DNA from: Rostratula benghalensis
Taxonomy: Eukaryota > Chordata > Aves > Charadriiformes > Rostratulidae
Assembly (NCBI GenBank): GCA_013399305.1
Contig: VXAI01000004.1
Span: 1,217,768-1,281,767, forward strand
DNA: 64,000 bases
Direction of reading: 5' to 3'
In this document: positions 36,853 through 46,700 of the stretch, in pieces
Position numbering within the stretch: position 1 is the first letter of the stretch
Layout: the number at the start of each line of letters is the position of its first letter
Translations under genes and position numbers: made by a program
Notes under the pieces: model-generated
Databases searched by the model: none
What the model was told of the DNA's origin: nothing
What the model saw: the letters and a program-made list of their open reading frames with translations, nothing else

Positions 36853-39800
36853 GTGTTAACACTATTTAGATCAAATATTAGTGAAGCAAAAACCAGATGC
36901 ATACAATTAATGAAAAGTCAGTTGACTTCAAGGTTAGGTGCAAATATTCTTATTTTGAACATGATACCCTCAGTTCACACTACCCTTACTACATGAAGTT
37001 TTCCAGATGTCCTTTAGAAGAGAAACAAGCATACATATTGAATGTATGCCTTTGTTTGCTCTGATTTTGCATGTATTAGAGGACTTAAATGATGGAGAAG
37101 TATTTAAAACATTAGCATTCACAACAATGAAGCTCCACTGTAAGTCTTTAGAGAAGACACTCAAGCCCATATAAAAACTCATATAACTAATCCGATTAGA
37201 CCTCCCTAATTGCTTCGCCCATACAGAAGTAGAGATGCCTAAGAGCAGAAAAATACACCTTGTATCAGGGCAACCTAAACAAGTTGAACATTAGCTTCAG
37301 CCCTACACACACACACACTAGTCCTGTTTTAGATGGCAGAACAGCAATATAACATTTTCTCACACCTGTTTAAGCGTAGACATCTTTACACACTTTCCCA
37401 TAGACTATGCACATCACAGACTCTTACAATAAATCTTTCGTTGAGCTATGCGGGGAATGGATGCTAATTTTCTGTTGATTATGTTTCAGTTTACATACCT
37501 TTGGCCATCTATATCTGCATTTATTTTCAGACCGCTTTCTATAACGGATTTTCTGTCCTTTCACCTCTAGTCTTCCTTGCTGCACTGCAGATGCTGCAGC
37601 TCAAAAACAATTCTTCTAATGTCATTTTAAGACAGGAACTGCAGCAGTAGCATAAAGTCTGGTGCTACTTCAGCATTATTTCTCAATTACTTTGCTAGCA
37701 TCCTCGAAAGGGTGTGCTTTGTGACCCTGGAACACACACACACACAGATGTTACCAAAAAAATAAAAAATACCACTTTAAAATAATCAAGTGTGGACTGA
37801 TGCACTTTTAATGTGGGTACATTAAGGGGAATGGTTAACATGAGTGCAATAAGCTATGTTCCACACTTGCTCAAAATACTCCAGCAATATTTTCCCAACA
37901 AGAACTCAGTGATCTTAATGCTACTGAGATCTTCTGCTTCCTCTTAAGCTACCTGGACAAACTGGTATTCTTGATTCACAACCTTTCCCTTTCAGTACAG
38001 CTAATCAGTTCCTGTCTATTCCCACCCTCTACTCCCATAAGTGTTTGCAGCAGTCCAAACTTGGGAACTGATCGGCATTAACAGCTCTTTTCCAAGCTTA
38101 GGCTTGGATCAATTCCTTTATTTGCTTCACTGCATATGTTAATCAAATGTATCAGCACTTCAGGGGCAAGAAAGGCTATTCAAGCTAACGGGGTTGCCAG
38201 CAAAATGCTTTTAAGACTGCACCTTTTGGGAAAGCTTTGCATAGTTTCTTAGTAGTAATGCCACATCCTATCCCATGGTGTGCCAGCACAACTAGCTGTC
38301 AGGCCACACAGTAACATAAATCAGATTTGACACCCATAGCTCCCTATTTTGTTTTCAGCTTGTTGGTATGACTGAAGGGATAGGATCCGCTTTTAAGCCA
38401 GTACTGCCACTGAGAGTCAGCTGTCAAACTGTACCCTTACATATCAAGGATAAGTCTCAAAGGACACACACACACACGTGAAATCAAAAAGATCACCACA
38501 GTCCATCCACAGATGTTTTAAGCAACACACACACACACGAGATGGATGTAAGGAGGCACCATCAACTTAACAACTCTCCTGTGATACACACACACACACA
38601 AAACCACACAGACTGTTTAGAATTGAAAGTGCCTAGCTATCCAACAACACACACACACACTAGGGTTGGAATTGCTTCTCTGTAGAGATGTCTCCTCTTC
38701 CCTCAGGGAATTAAGGGATTTCTTGCCTGCCTGTAGAACCCTAAGCCAATATTCAAAGTCCTCAGGTAACTTGAAATTTATTAGTATTATGCAACATCAA
38801 AACAAATCTTTGCATTTCTTGGCACAAAACTAATAGTCCACCTGAAATCCTGCTTATCAGCACAAAATTACTCAAGGAATTCCTCCACAAGTGCCATTAT
38901 TTTAATTTTCTTTAAATAAAAGAGAGGGGGGAAAGCTCTAAGAGACAAAGAATGGATGGTAACTTAACTTAAATCACTACAGTTTAAACTTTTCTAGACT
39001 GCTATGCTATTTTCAAATGAAGTGATAGATAATCTCTTCTAATGAAAAAAGAAACAGTCTGACTACACATCAGACAGCTACATATCTAATACACCCACTG
39101 AAACACGAACAGTGAGCAGAACATCCCCTAAACTTATACAAAGAAAAAGGACACTTGGTAAAGAAATATGTAAATGAAGATGCTTATAAAGGCCTGTAAG
39201 CAAGAACACCATGATATGAGACTTGTAGTATTACTGCTGTTTGCACACAGTTATATTTGACTCAAGTGGGCAATGCTTGATACTAAGGGTTTCCTCCCTA
39301 GGCAACTGATAATTTACTACAGAAGTTACACTGCACTGCTGCAGAAAGCCTTCTCAAGGAAGACATCTAGAGACAAGATCTCAGTCAGCACCTCCTATTA
39401 AGAAGTAAAAAATGCAGGAGTTAAACAATAAATGAACATGAATACAAAGCCTTCTGTTAGTGAAAGAACTGATTCCATGCACACGTTCAAACAATTAAAG
39501 CAGTTATGGACATTTTGCCTTTTAAATCAATGCAGAGACTTACTGCATTTCAATTCAAGCATGACTAAATAGTTCTTGCCAGTTATTTCTCAGTATCCCT
39601 CCATAAGCATCTAGAGTAGGTGTTACAGGCACAGACTACACAATCACAATAGAGACCTCACAGAATTGTCTCTTGGACTGCAACAAACCTTCTCCCTAAT
39701 GATCTCTTTGAAAAACACACTAGACACTCAAATTAGATGGCAACACGGGCTTCCTTAAGCTGCTTAAGTTAGAACTACTTTCAAACTAGACTCGAAGCTA

Positions 39801-41356
39801 TCATCTGTGTCTAGGAGCTTTCCAGAGAAGATGCAAGCAGTATTAATACTGGTTTCCTTCTTAGGAAATGGCTGTTCCAGAAGCGTGTTGTCCAGATTAG
39901 AAATATTTTCTCATTTCTGGCCTGAACTTACTTGTAACTGGTTTCTGCACTTCTGTGTCTTAAAAGACATCATCATCTCAGTGTCTCCAATCACTGTACA
40001 GTTACACAGAAAATGATAGAACCACCAAAGGAGTGGAGAGCTGTAGCGCATAAGGAACCATCCAGAAAATTCTTAAATTTTCTCCCTCGCAGAACTTAGT
40101 GCACCGAGACACACACACACACACGACTTACCTCCCCCGTCCCCGGTTACAAATAGGGGGATGTAAGAGCGAGGAGGTCTGTTTCAGAAGGAATACACAG
40201 AAACCGTTGTGAACGTGTATTGTTTCAAAGAGGCTATCAAGGCTCTTAACCCAAATGCAATTCAGATAGAATGCTTGTCACCTTAACCCACATTCTCATT
40301 CTAATCAGCAAGAGTCCTCTTTACAACCCCTCCTAGGCTGATACCGAACAAAGCCTTGTATTCAACTTAGGGGCAGGCAGCTTCCCACGGGTGGGAGGAC
40401 AGTCACACACCTTCCCTGAAGGGGCAGGTAAGCAAACAAGCAGCTTCCCGCAGCTGCCATTTCACCACTAACCCCAGCACAGCAAGAACATACTACTGCT
40501 CTAACTGTGCTTCGATTTTAACAGGATTTCCTGATACAATCGAGCACGAACAGCCACAGAAGCCAAACACCACCTCCTGGGCTGTCAAAGGTCCTCGCTC
40601 GATGCTGTGACAGCTTAGAGACAGCAAGGTTTTTAAGCTGCAGGCTGACCCGAGGACACAAAACGAGTCGGCAGAAACCGCAGTTACTTCGGAATCTCTT
40701 CTCAGGCTAAAATTCACATTTTACAGAGGACATGAAGACGTCACCCTGCTTCTAGATGCCTTACCCCCGCCCCAAGCATCGACACACACACACACGAAAC
40801 GGGGCTTGTATTTCAGAGTTCAGCCTAAGCAGAGCCTCTCTGGCGGCTGTCAACAACGCGAAGGCAAGCGGCCCAGCCCCGCCAGCGCCATTTTAGATAA
40901 AGCACACACACACACACAGGACTCCTCGCTCCCCCTACGCGCCGTCCACCCCCATTTTCTGATCACACACACACACACCCGGGCCCAGCCACCGGGGAGG
41001 GAAGCGCCGCCCGCCCGCCCGCCGCACACACACACACACAGAGAGCGCTGTCAGTCATTTCGCCCGCCCGCCCCACCGATAGCGCCACACACACACACAC
41101 GCCGTCCAACGCTAACGGCGGCCGTCAGCTCCGGCCGCGCTTCCCCTACACACACACACACCCCCCTTCCAGGCCGTCCGCCAGCCCCTCCTGGGCGGGG
41201 CGGCCGCGACACACACACACACCTCCACCACCTTACCCGGCGCGGAGGGGAAGGGCCTGCTCCCCCATCACACACACACACACACAGCCAGCTAAGAGGC
41301 AGGCGACACAGGACAGCCCCGCGCCCCCGGACACACACACACACGCCACCGCTCAC
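36853..41356 (-). other. Presumed GGPS1 5' UTR intron
   Basis: AT-rich up to about 40.1 kb, then increasingly GC-rich into the promoter. I recognise no coding exon. Slots 333-355 have no marks; the GC-rich end is almost fully marked. Confidence 0.5.
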
Positions 41357-41760
41357 CTCGCCTCGCCTCGCCTCGCCGCCTACAGCCAGAGACACACACA
41401 CACACTCTAAGCAGCCTCCGCTCCCGGAGCGGCGGCGGCAGCGCTGCGAGCAACACACACACACACTCCGCCAGGCGCCACCTTCCCCTCTTGGGGGAAA
41501 ATGCGCCACCAGCACACACACACACACGCGCCTTTCCCGCCCCCTCTGCTTATTAGCATTCGGTGAGAGCCCCGACACACACACACACCCACGCGCCATG
41601 CACCCTGGGACTTGTAGTCCATCTCCCCCAGGGGAACACACACACACACAAGGGAACAGCGGCGAGTGAGAACTGCATCATCCATGAGCACCTGGGACAC
41701 ACACACACACTTTCCATAGAAGTGGAGAAAAATGATGTCAGTATTTCCGATGCGGTGACA
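41357..41760 (-). other. GGPS1: Likely GGPS1 non-coding first exon region
   Basis: On the minus strand a good donor, GCGAG|GTGAGC, ends at 41357 inside the CpG island. The transcription start is not visible and the upstream limit is a guess. The coding frame starts only at 36814. Confidence 0.4.
41600..41618 (-). promoter_or_regulatory. ZNF143 (SBS-type) site
   Basis: On the minus strand ACTACAAGTCCCAGGGTGC matches the ZNF143/Staf consensus ACTACAAYTCCCAGNRTGC except for one base. It lies between marks 380 and 381, so it is native sequence. Confidence 0.72.
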
Positions 41761-41879
41761 CACACACACACGGGAAGGGCGGGCTCTGCAGGCCGGGGCC
41801 CAATGGAGGAGGCGGGGAACACACACACACACGGCCCGTCTGTCAGTCAGTCAGTCGGTGTGGGAGGGGGAGGGGGACC

Positions 41880-42111
41880 ACACACACACACACCGAGCAG
41901 TCGCCGCCGCCGCCGCCACTGCCGGGGCCGCGCAGGACGGACACACACACACACGCGGAGCCGCCGCCAGCAGACCCGTTGTCGGAGCGTTGAACGGGGG
42001 CACACACACACACACGGGGGCCCGGAGCTGCGAGGAAGCTTCGCCCCGTTCCCTTCATCTCCACACACACACACACTCGGGGGAGTAGCGGGCGGGCGCC
42101 GCGGAACAAAG
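41880..42111 (+). other. ARID4B: Likely ARID4B non-coding first exon region
   Basis: GC-rich 5' UTR-like sequence ending in the donor AACAAAG|GTAACG at 42111/42112. The 5' end is not determined. Four of the periodic marks lie in it (41880, 41941, 42002, 42063). A second donor could lie in the gap. Confidence 0.4.
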
Positions 42112-42472
42112 GTAACGGCACTGACACACACACACACGCCCCCCGGCCCCGTCGCCGGCGGGGGGGCAGACGGCGCGGGGGCCCACACACACACACACGG
42201 GCCGGGCGGCGGCGGCGGGGAGTGCGTGCAGGGGGGAGGGGGGCGACACACACACACACCGCAGCGAGACTGCGGCGGGACTCGCCGATCCTCCTTCTTC
42301 TCCCCCCCCCCGCCCCAAACGCTCAGCGGCGGGGTGGGGAGGGCGATCGGGTGCCGCCTGCGTTCAGGAGGGACCGACGGCTTCTCCAGCCCCCTCCGCT
42401 GGGAAGGGGACGGAGCCCCCTCCTCCATACACACACACACACTCTCCGTGTCCCCGCCGAGCAGGTCGGGCC

Positions 42473-43277
42473 NNNNNNNNNNNNNNNNNNNNNNNNNNNN
42501 NNNNNNNNNNNNNNNNNNNNNNNNNNNNNNNNNNNNNNNNNNNNNNNNNNNNNNNNNNNNNNNNNNNNNNNNNNNNNNNNNNNNNNNNNNNNNNNNNNNN
42601 NNNNNNNNNNNNNNNNNNNNNNNNNNNNNNNNNNNNNNNNNNNNNNNNNNNNNNNNNNNNNNNNNNNNNNNNNNNNNNNNNNNNNNNNNNNNNNNNNNNN
42701 NNNNNNNNNNNNNNNNNNNNNNNNNNNNNNNNNNNNNNNNNNNNNNNNNNNNNNNNNNNNNNNNNNNNNNNNNNNNNNNNNNNNNNNNNNNNNNNNNNNN
42801 NNNNNNNNNNNNNNNNNNNNNNNNNNNNNNNNNNNNNNNNNNNNNNNNNNNNNNNNNNNNNNNNNNNNNNNNNNNNNNNNNNNNNNNNNNNNNNNNNNNN
42901 NNNNNNNNNNNNNNNNNNNNNNNNNNNNNNNNNNNNNNNNNNNNNNNNNNNNNNNNNNNNNNNNNNNNNNNNNNNNNNNNNNNNNNNNNNNNNNNNNNNN
43001 NNNNNNNNNNNNNNNNNNNNNNNNNNNNNNNNNNNNNNNNNNNNNNNNNNNNNNNNNNNNNNNNNNNNNNNNNNNNNNNNNNNNNNNNNNNNNNNNNNNN
43101 NNNNNNNNNNNNNNNNNNNNNNNNNNNNNNNNNNNNNNNNNNNNNNNNNNNNNNNNNNNNNNNNNNNNNNNNNNNNNNNNNNNNNNNNNNNNNNNNNNNN
43201 NNNNNNNNNNNNNNNNNNNNNNNNNNNNNNNNNNNNNNNNNNNNNNNNNNNNNNNNNNNNNNNNNNNNNNNNNNNNN
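42473..43277. other. Assembly gap (N)
   Basis: 805 N inside the GGPS1/ARID4B CpG island. The (AC)7 marks stop at its left edge; none is present to its right. Confidence 0.99.
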
Positions 43278-43760
43278 TCCCCTCCCCCCGCCCGGTGCGA
43301 GCGGCTGGTGCGGTGCCTTAGCGCTTTGTTTTAAATTCCAGGTCCAGCCTCGGCCGCTCAGCCCCTATCGAGGGTTTTACCGCAGCCTGAGCTCGTCATG
43401 AAGGTAAAACATTCGCTTGGTGTGGCTGGGAGGGGAAAGAAGGGAGGGTTGCGTGAAGAAATGCTGTCCTATCTGTCAGTCTATCTGTCCCGACCCCGGT
43501 GCGGGGCTCGGTGCTGGTGCGGATCCAGACTGCGGGCTGCTTCCCCCCCACTACCGTGTTTGGGTGCCTTAGCTCGCTTGCTGACGGTGGGGCAGGCTTT
43601 GCTCCGCCGCGTTATGCTGAGGGAAACTGTAAGTTCGCTGAGCGGGGGTTGTTCTCCTTCAGAAACATTGTAGGAGAATAAGGACATGGCTGCCTTGGCT
43701 GAGCTTGCTTCGCGGAGGAGCAAGGGGGACAGTCACCCTGCTTGAGAAAGTAACGTTGCA
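43278..43760 (+). promoter_or_regulatory. Right shore of the ARID4B CpG island
   Basis: GC content is high at the gap edge and falls off by about 43.75 kb. It includes ARID4B exon 2. Open frames here are typical GC-rich chance frames. Confidence 0.6.
43342..43403 (+). CDS. ARID4B: ARID4B exon 2 with start codon (Met-Lys)
   Basis: ARID4B is a chromatin protein of SIN3-HDAC repressor complexes with Tudor, ARID and chromo-barrel domains. Here an acceptor (TTTTAAATTCCAG) opens a 62-nt exon whose only coding bases are ATG AAG at 43398-43403, followed at once by GTAAAA. ARID4A and ARID4B proteins begin Met-Lys-Ala, so a first coding exon of two codons fits. The call rests on this and on synteny with GGPS1. 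No other ARID4B exon is found to the right edge. Confidence 0.72.
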
Positions 43761-46700
43761 GGGGATATGCTGGCTGTACAACCGTGTTTACTTGCATAGA
43801 GGTTACACGGTAGATTTACTTACTTTCTATTTGTTAATAGAAGTTTTGTTGAATGAATAATCTTGATGTGGTCAGGGAGGGTGCATGTAAGAGATTCTCT
43901 GCAGTGAAGTGATGGCTGTAAGGTGCAGGAAGATTTTCAAACAGGTTCTGATTTTCTTGTCGTTGCTGTGCAGCATTCACATACCTCACTGTTGCTCATT
44001 TTCTTTCTTTTAGGCCTTTCTAGGCTATTTAATTTCAATATATTATGCAAGTTTTATAGGGAAAAAATTCATATGGGTGTGTGGCAAAGATCTGTGTACC
44101 TAAAAGTAGTTTTTAACGACTGAGTTGCTATTTTTTTAATCATTTTGCTGATGATGTCTTGCTCAAACTGCTGTTTATGTTACCATGACCCCCATGTAAT
44201 TTAGTTCCCGGTCCTGCTGGGCTGCAGTAAATCTCACTTCAAAATACTGTAAATCTTACAAAAAATAATTGTTACAAACCCATGATAACATAATCTCTTT
44301 GATATTTATGAGTCTATGTTTGGGGTGTTGCACTATCAGGGTTGTGCCCACTGTCTGTGAATGAGTATTATGTAAAATGTGTGCTTAGTACTATATTCAC
44401 TACTAGAAATGGTAAATATATATAATATGTTAATTTCTAGATTGATCTGAGTTGCTGAGCAGCAAACAGTCTTCCTGTATAGCTGTTAAAGATTTATCAT
44501 GTTTGTTTTTTTACTTCAGTGTCTTAACAACAGCATCTTTTAAAAACTCCAGTTTTAATTGCTCTCCCTATGATCTTTCTTTAACAAGTGTAAGATTTCT
44601 AATACTGCACATGTCTTTCTCATTAAAAGTAAACTATTTATGAATCTATAACAACAGGCTGATGAAGTAGTATGATACAGAGATTTCCAAATGTGGTTCA
44701 TTGCCTGGTGGGGATTCAGGAGTTGGAAGCAAGAGAAATAGGAGGCAGTATAGGGAGCTGTTTTCCCCCAGAAGGAAAAACACTTATTTAAATGACAGCT
44801 AAATTTACATACATTTCTAATATTCTTTTTTCCGTGTAAACAAATCTTACTGTTACCATAGAGATTAGGTTCAGATACTGCGGTTACAGAGCCATATAAA
44901 TATGTAGATAGACAGTTGGGAGGATGAGGAGGTCGGATCACAAGTGGAATGCAAAGTGCTCTGTGAAATAGTGATAGATACCCAATTCAGGCTGAATTGA
45001 ACATATAACATGTTTAAATTTAAAGTAGCATACACAGAAACTTGTTAATAGAGTAATTTTTTTTTTAAAAAAAGGGTGTCCAGCTTATTCTTCAATAAGA
45101 TTTGTGCTACTGTTGCATTTTTACTTATTTTTTAAATCTCGATTCATTCCGCCAGGGTGTTCATATGCTAAGTTTAAGTCTGCAACTTTTGCAATTTTTG
45201 TGTGTGTAGTGTAAATTTACATACACTTGAGATAACCTGCAGTATTTTATTTACTGTGCCTTGTTATATTAAGTGAGGTTAATCTGTAAGTCATTACACT
45301 GAAGCTTCAATTATTACAGGGAAACTTTTAACAGAATTGTAGCTCAACAGAAATTTCTAGGATTCAACAGTCTAACCAAGACTGGGTTTTAAGATTTTAG
45401 GAATAGTGCAATTGCATCAGTCTTTCTGCCTGACTTAAGTTTGTGATTTATTCTCTAAATTTACAAAGATGCAAGTTAGTCCAAGAAGAAGCAGTAAGGG
45501 AGAGTGCTTAAGAAAAATATTAGCTTTCTGTTTGTATCATCACAAGGTAACACTGTCTATACTAGATCGAGATACTGTTAAAATATTACTGTGTACTCGT
45601 GTGCATTTATTTTGTAAGTTACTGAGACTCTACCTCAAGGACACTTTAGCATGTAAGGCCTAGTCTTACTTTAAGTCGCTGACTGCAGACTTGCTGCTTA
45701 CTGCACGATTGAGGCCTTTGTTTTCATTTATGCCTTGGTCATTCTTTCAGGTGCAGAGAGTTGTGTATTCCAGTGCATAGAGCTTTAGAACTGGCTTTCT
45801 TGTTGGTATCTTTGTCTCTTTAGGTGAAGTTGAACAACTCATTCAGCTTGTTATTTTTCCCATCTTTGTAGTATGGATAGAATGTTTATCATTCTTTGTA
45901 AAACACAGTGAGATATATTTAGGTAGAGAGCCACGTCGTATTGATAGAAAGCAGTAAGTCACTCATGCTTTTGCATTTTGGAACCCTCTGAGACAAGAGA
46001 GGTGTGCTGACTGCTAAGAGATTACCGCCTCCAAAGCTGTTGGCATAATTGTTGTCCCCACAAGAACCCAACTTAATCCAAGTAAATCAAGTCCCTTGTA
46101 TAAACTAGTAACTTTAGCCTATTAAGCGGTCTTCCCATGGACTGCAAACAACACTTGAAGGCAGTATTGAAATCCTGAAATATGTCTTATAAGAAATATT
46201 GAAGTCTTGACATAATTGTGCTTGTTATTGTGGTGTTCTAGTAAATCAGGCTTTTTGCAGTGTTAAATGATCTCTGATAGTCGTTAATGCAGCTCTACAG
46301 GTAATGGCTAGAATGTAGTGAAGCTTGCTTGTTTGTTTGTTCCAATTAGGCACCTTCTGCATAAGGTCTTTTTGCATTAAGTATGCTTCAGAAACATGTA
46401 GAATCTGTTTGATTATTTTAAAACTAATTGCGTGCCATCAAATTACTACCTACTAAGTAGGTAGCAATATATATAAAAACATTATTATAGTTTGTTTTTA
46501 TTTTTCCCCCAAAGCCAGGAAATTAACTCCAGGAAAAGCAGAGTCTTTGCTTTTAAAGAAATAAGCACAAGCTCAGTTTCACCAATGATTTGTACTAACA
46601 ACTATTGTAAATGCTCCTCAGATTTTTAATATATATGCCATGGTGTGTGCTTGGTATTTAAATATGTGAAAGAGGGTAATATACCCACTAGTTAAAAACT

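Larger units (their letters stand above)
40782..42259 (+). repeat. Densest block of the 61-nt (AC)7 marks (24 of 25 slots)
   Basis: Slots 367 and 369-391 are all filled; only slot 368 (40843-40856) is not. The block coincides with the most GC-rich stretch of the contig. Between marks the native sequence is 47 nt of CpG-island DNA each time. Confidence 0.95.
18351..42442 (+). repeat. 115 copies of (AC)7 on a 61-nt grid
   Basis: Tracts of exactly 14 nt, always AC on the plus strand, with starts at 18351 + 61k plus a small stepwise offset: 0 for k up to 17, +1 from k=20, +44 from k=84, +45 from k=145, +44 from k=310. Occupied k: 0,1,4,6,8,11,15,17,20,21,23,24,26,29,30,31,33,38-42,45,56-58,84,86,90,92,97,117,121,123,128,129,136,139-141,143,145-150,152-154,157,162,165,168-171,178,180,187,189,190,193,209,210,218,222-224,227,230,237,241,244,246,250,258,260,271,273,276,278,295,310,317,329-332,356,367,369-391,394. 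The few tracts of 16 or 18 nt contain the grid position and are lengthened by a neighbouring AC. None occurs in the two flanking contigs. This does not behave like a microsatellite family; artificial or data-processing origin is the likeliest reading. Confidence 0.95.
40780..42472. promoter_or_regulatory. CpG island, divergent GGPS1 / ARID4B promoter
   Basis: Very GC-rich with dense CpG, lying between GGPS1 (minus) and ARID4B (plus), whose starts face away from each other as in human. It contains a ZNF143-type site (41600-41618), a CCAAT box (41800-41804) and GC boxes. There is no TATA box. Likely first-exon donors are GAG|GTGAGC on the minus strand (exon end 41357, GGPS1) and AAAG|GTAACG on the plus strand (exon end 42111, ARID4B). 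The periodic (AC)7 marks cut into it every 61 nt, so binding-site analysis here is unreliable. Confidence 0.82.

Noticed and set aside
40806..41669. 287-codon open frame with repeated His-Thr runs
   Set aside because: Made by stop-free AC runs in GC-rich promoter DNA; no domain, no conserved residues, and the repeated peptide follows the 61-nt grid.
41051..42440. Minus-strand open frames with Cys-Val-Cys-Val runs, looking like Cys-rich or metal-binding proteins
   Set aside because: The Cys-Val runs are the reverse complement of the (AC)7 marks.
18351..42442. CRISPR-like array: short repeats separated by regular 47-nt spacers
   Set aside because: The repeat is a dinucleotide run, many slots are empty, the host is a vertebrate and the 'spacers' are contiguous native genome, including GGPS1 exon sequence.
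18351..42442. Burst of microsatellite birth or Z-DNA-forming elements
   Set aside because: Fixed length, one orientation, exact 61-nt register, replacement without length change in GGPS1 and limits at assembly gaps do not fit any mutational or structural process I know.
41563..43401. 612-codon open frame
   Set aside because: About 268 of its codons are N from the gap and the rest is the same mark-driven chance frame.
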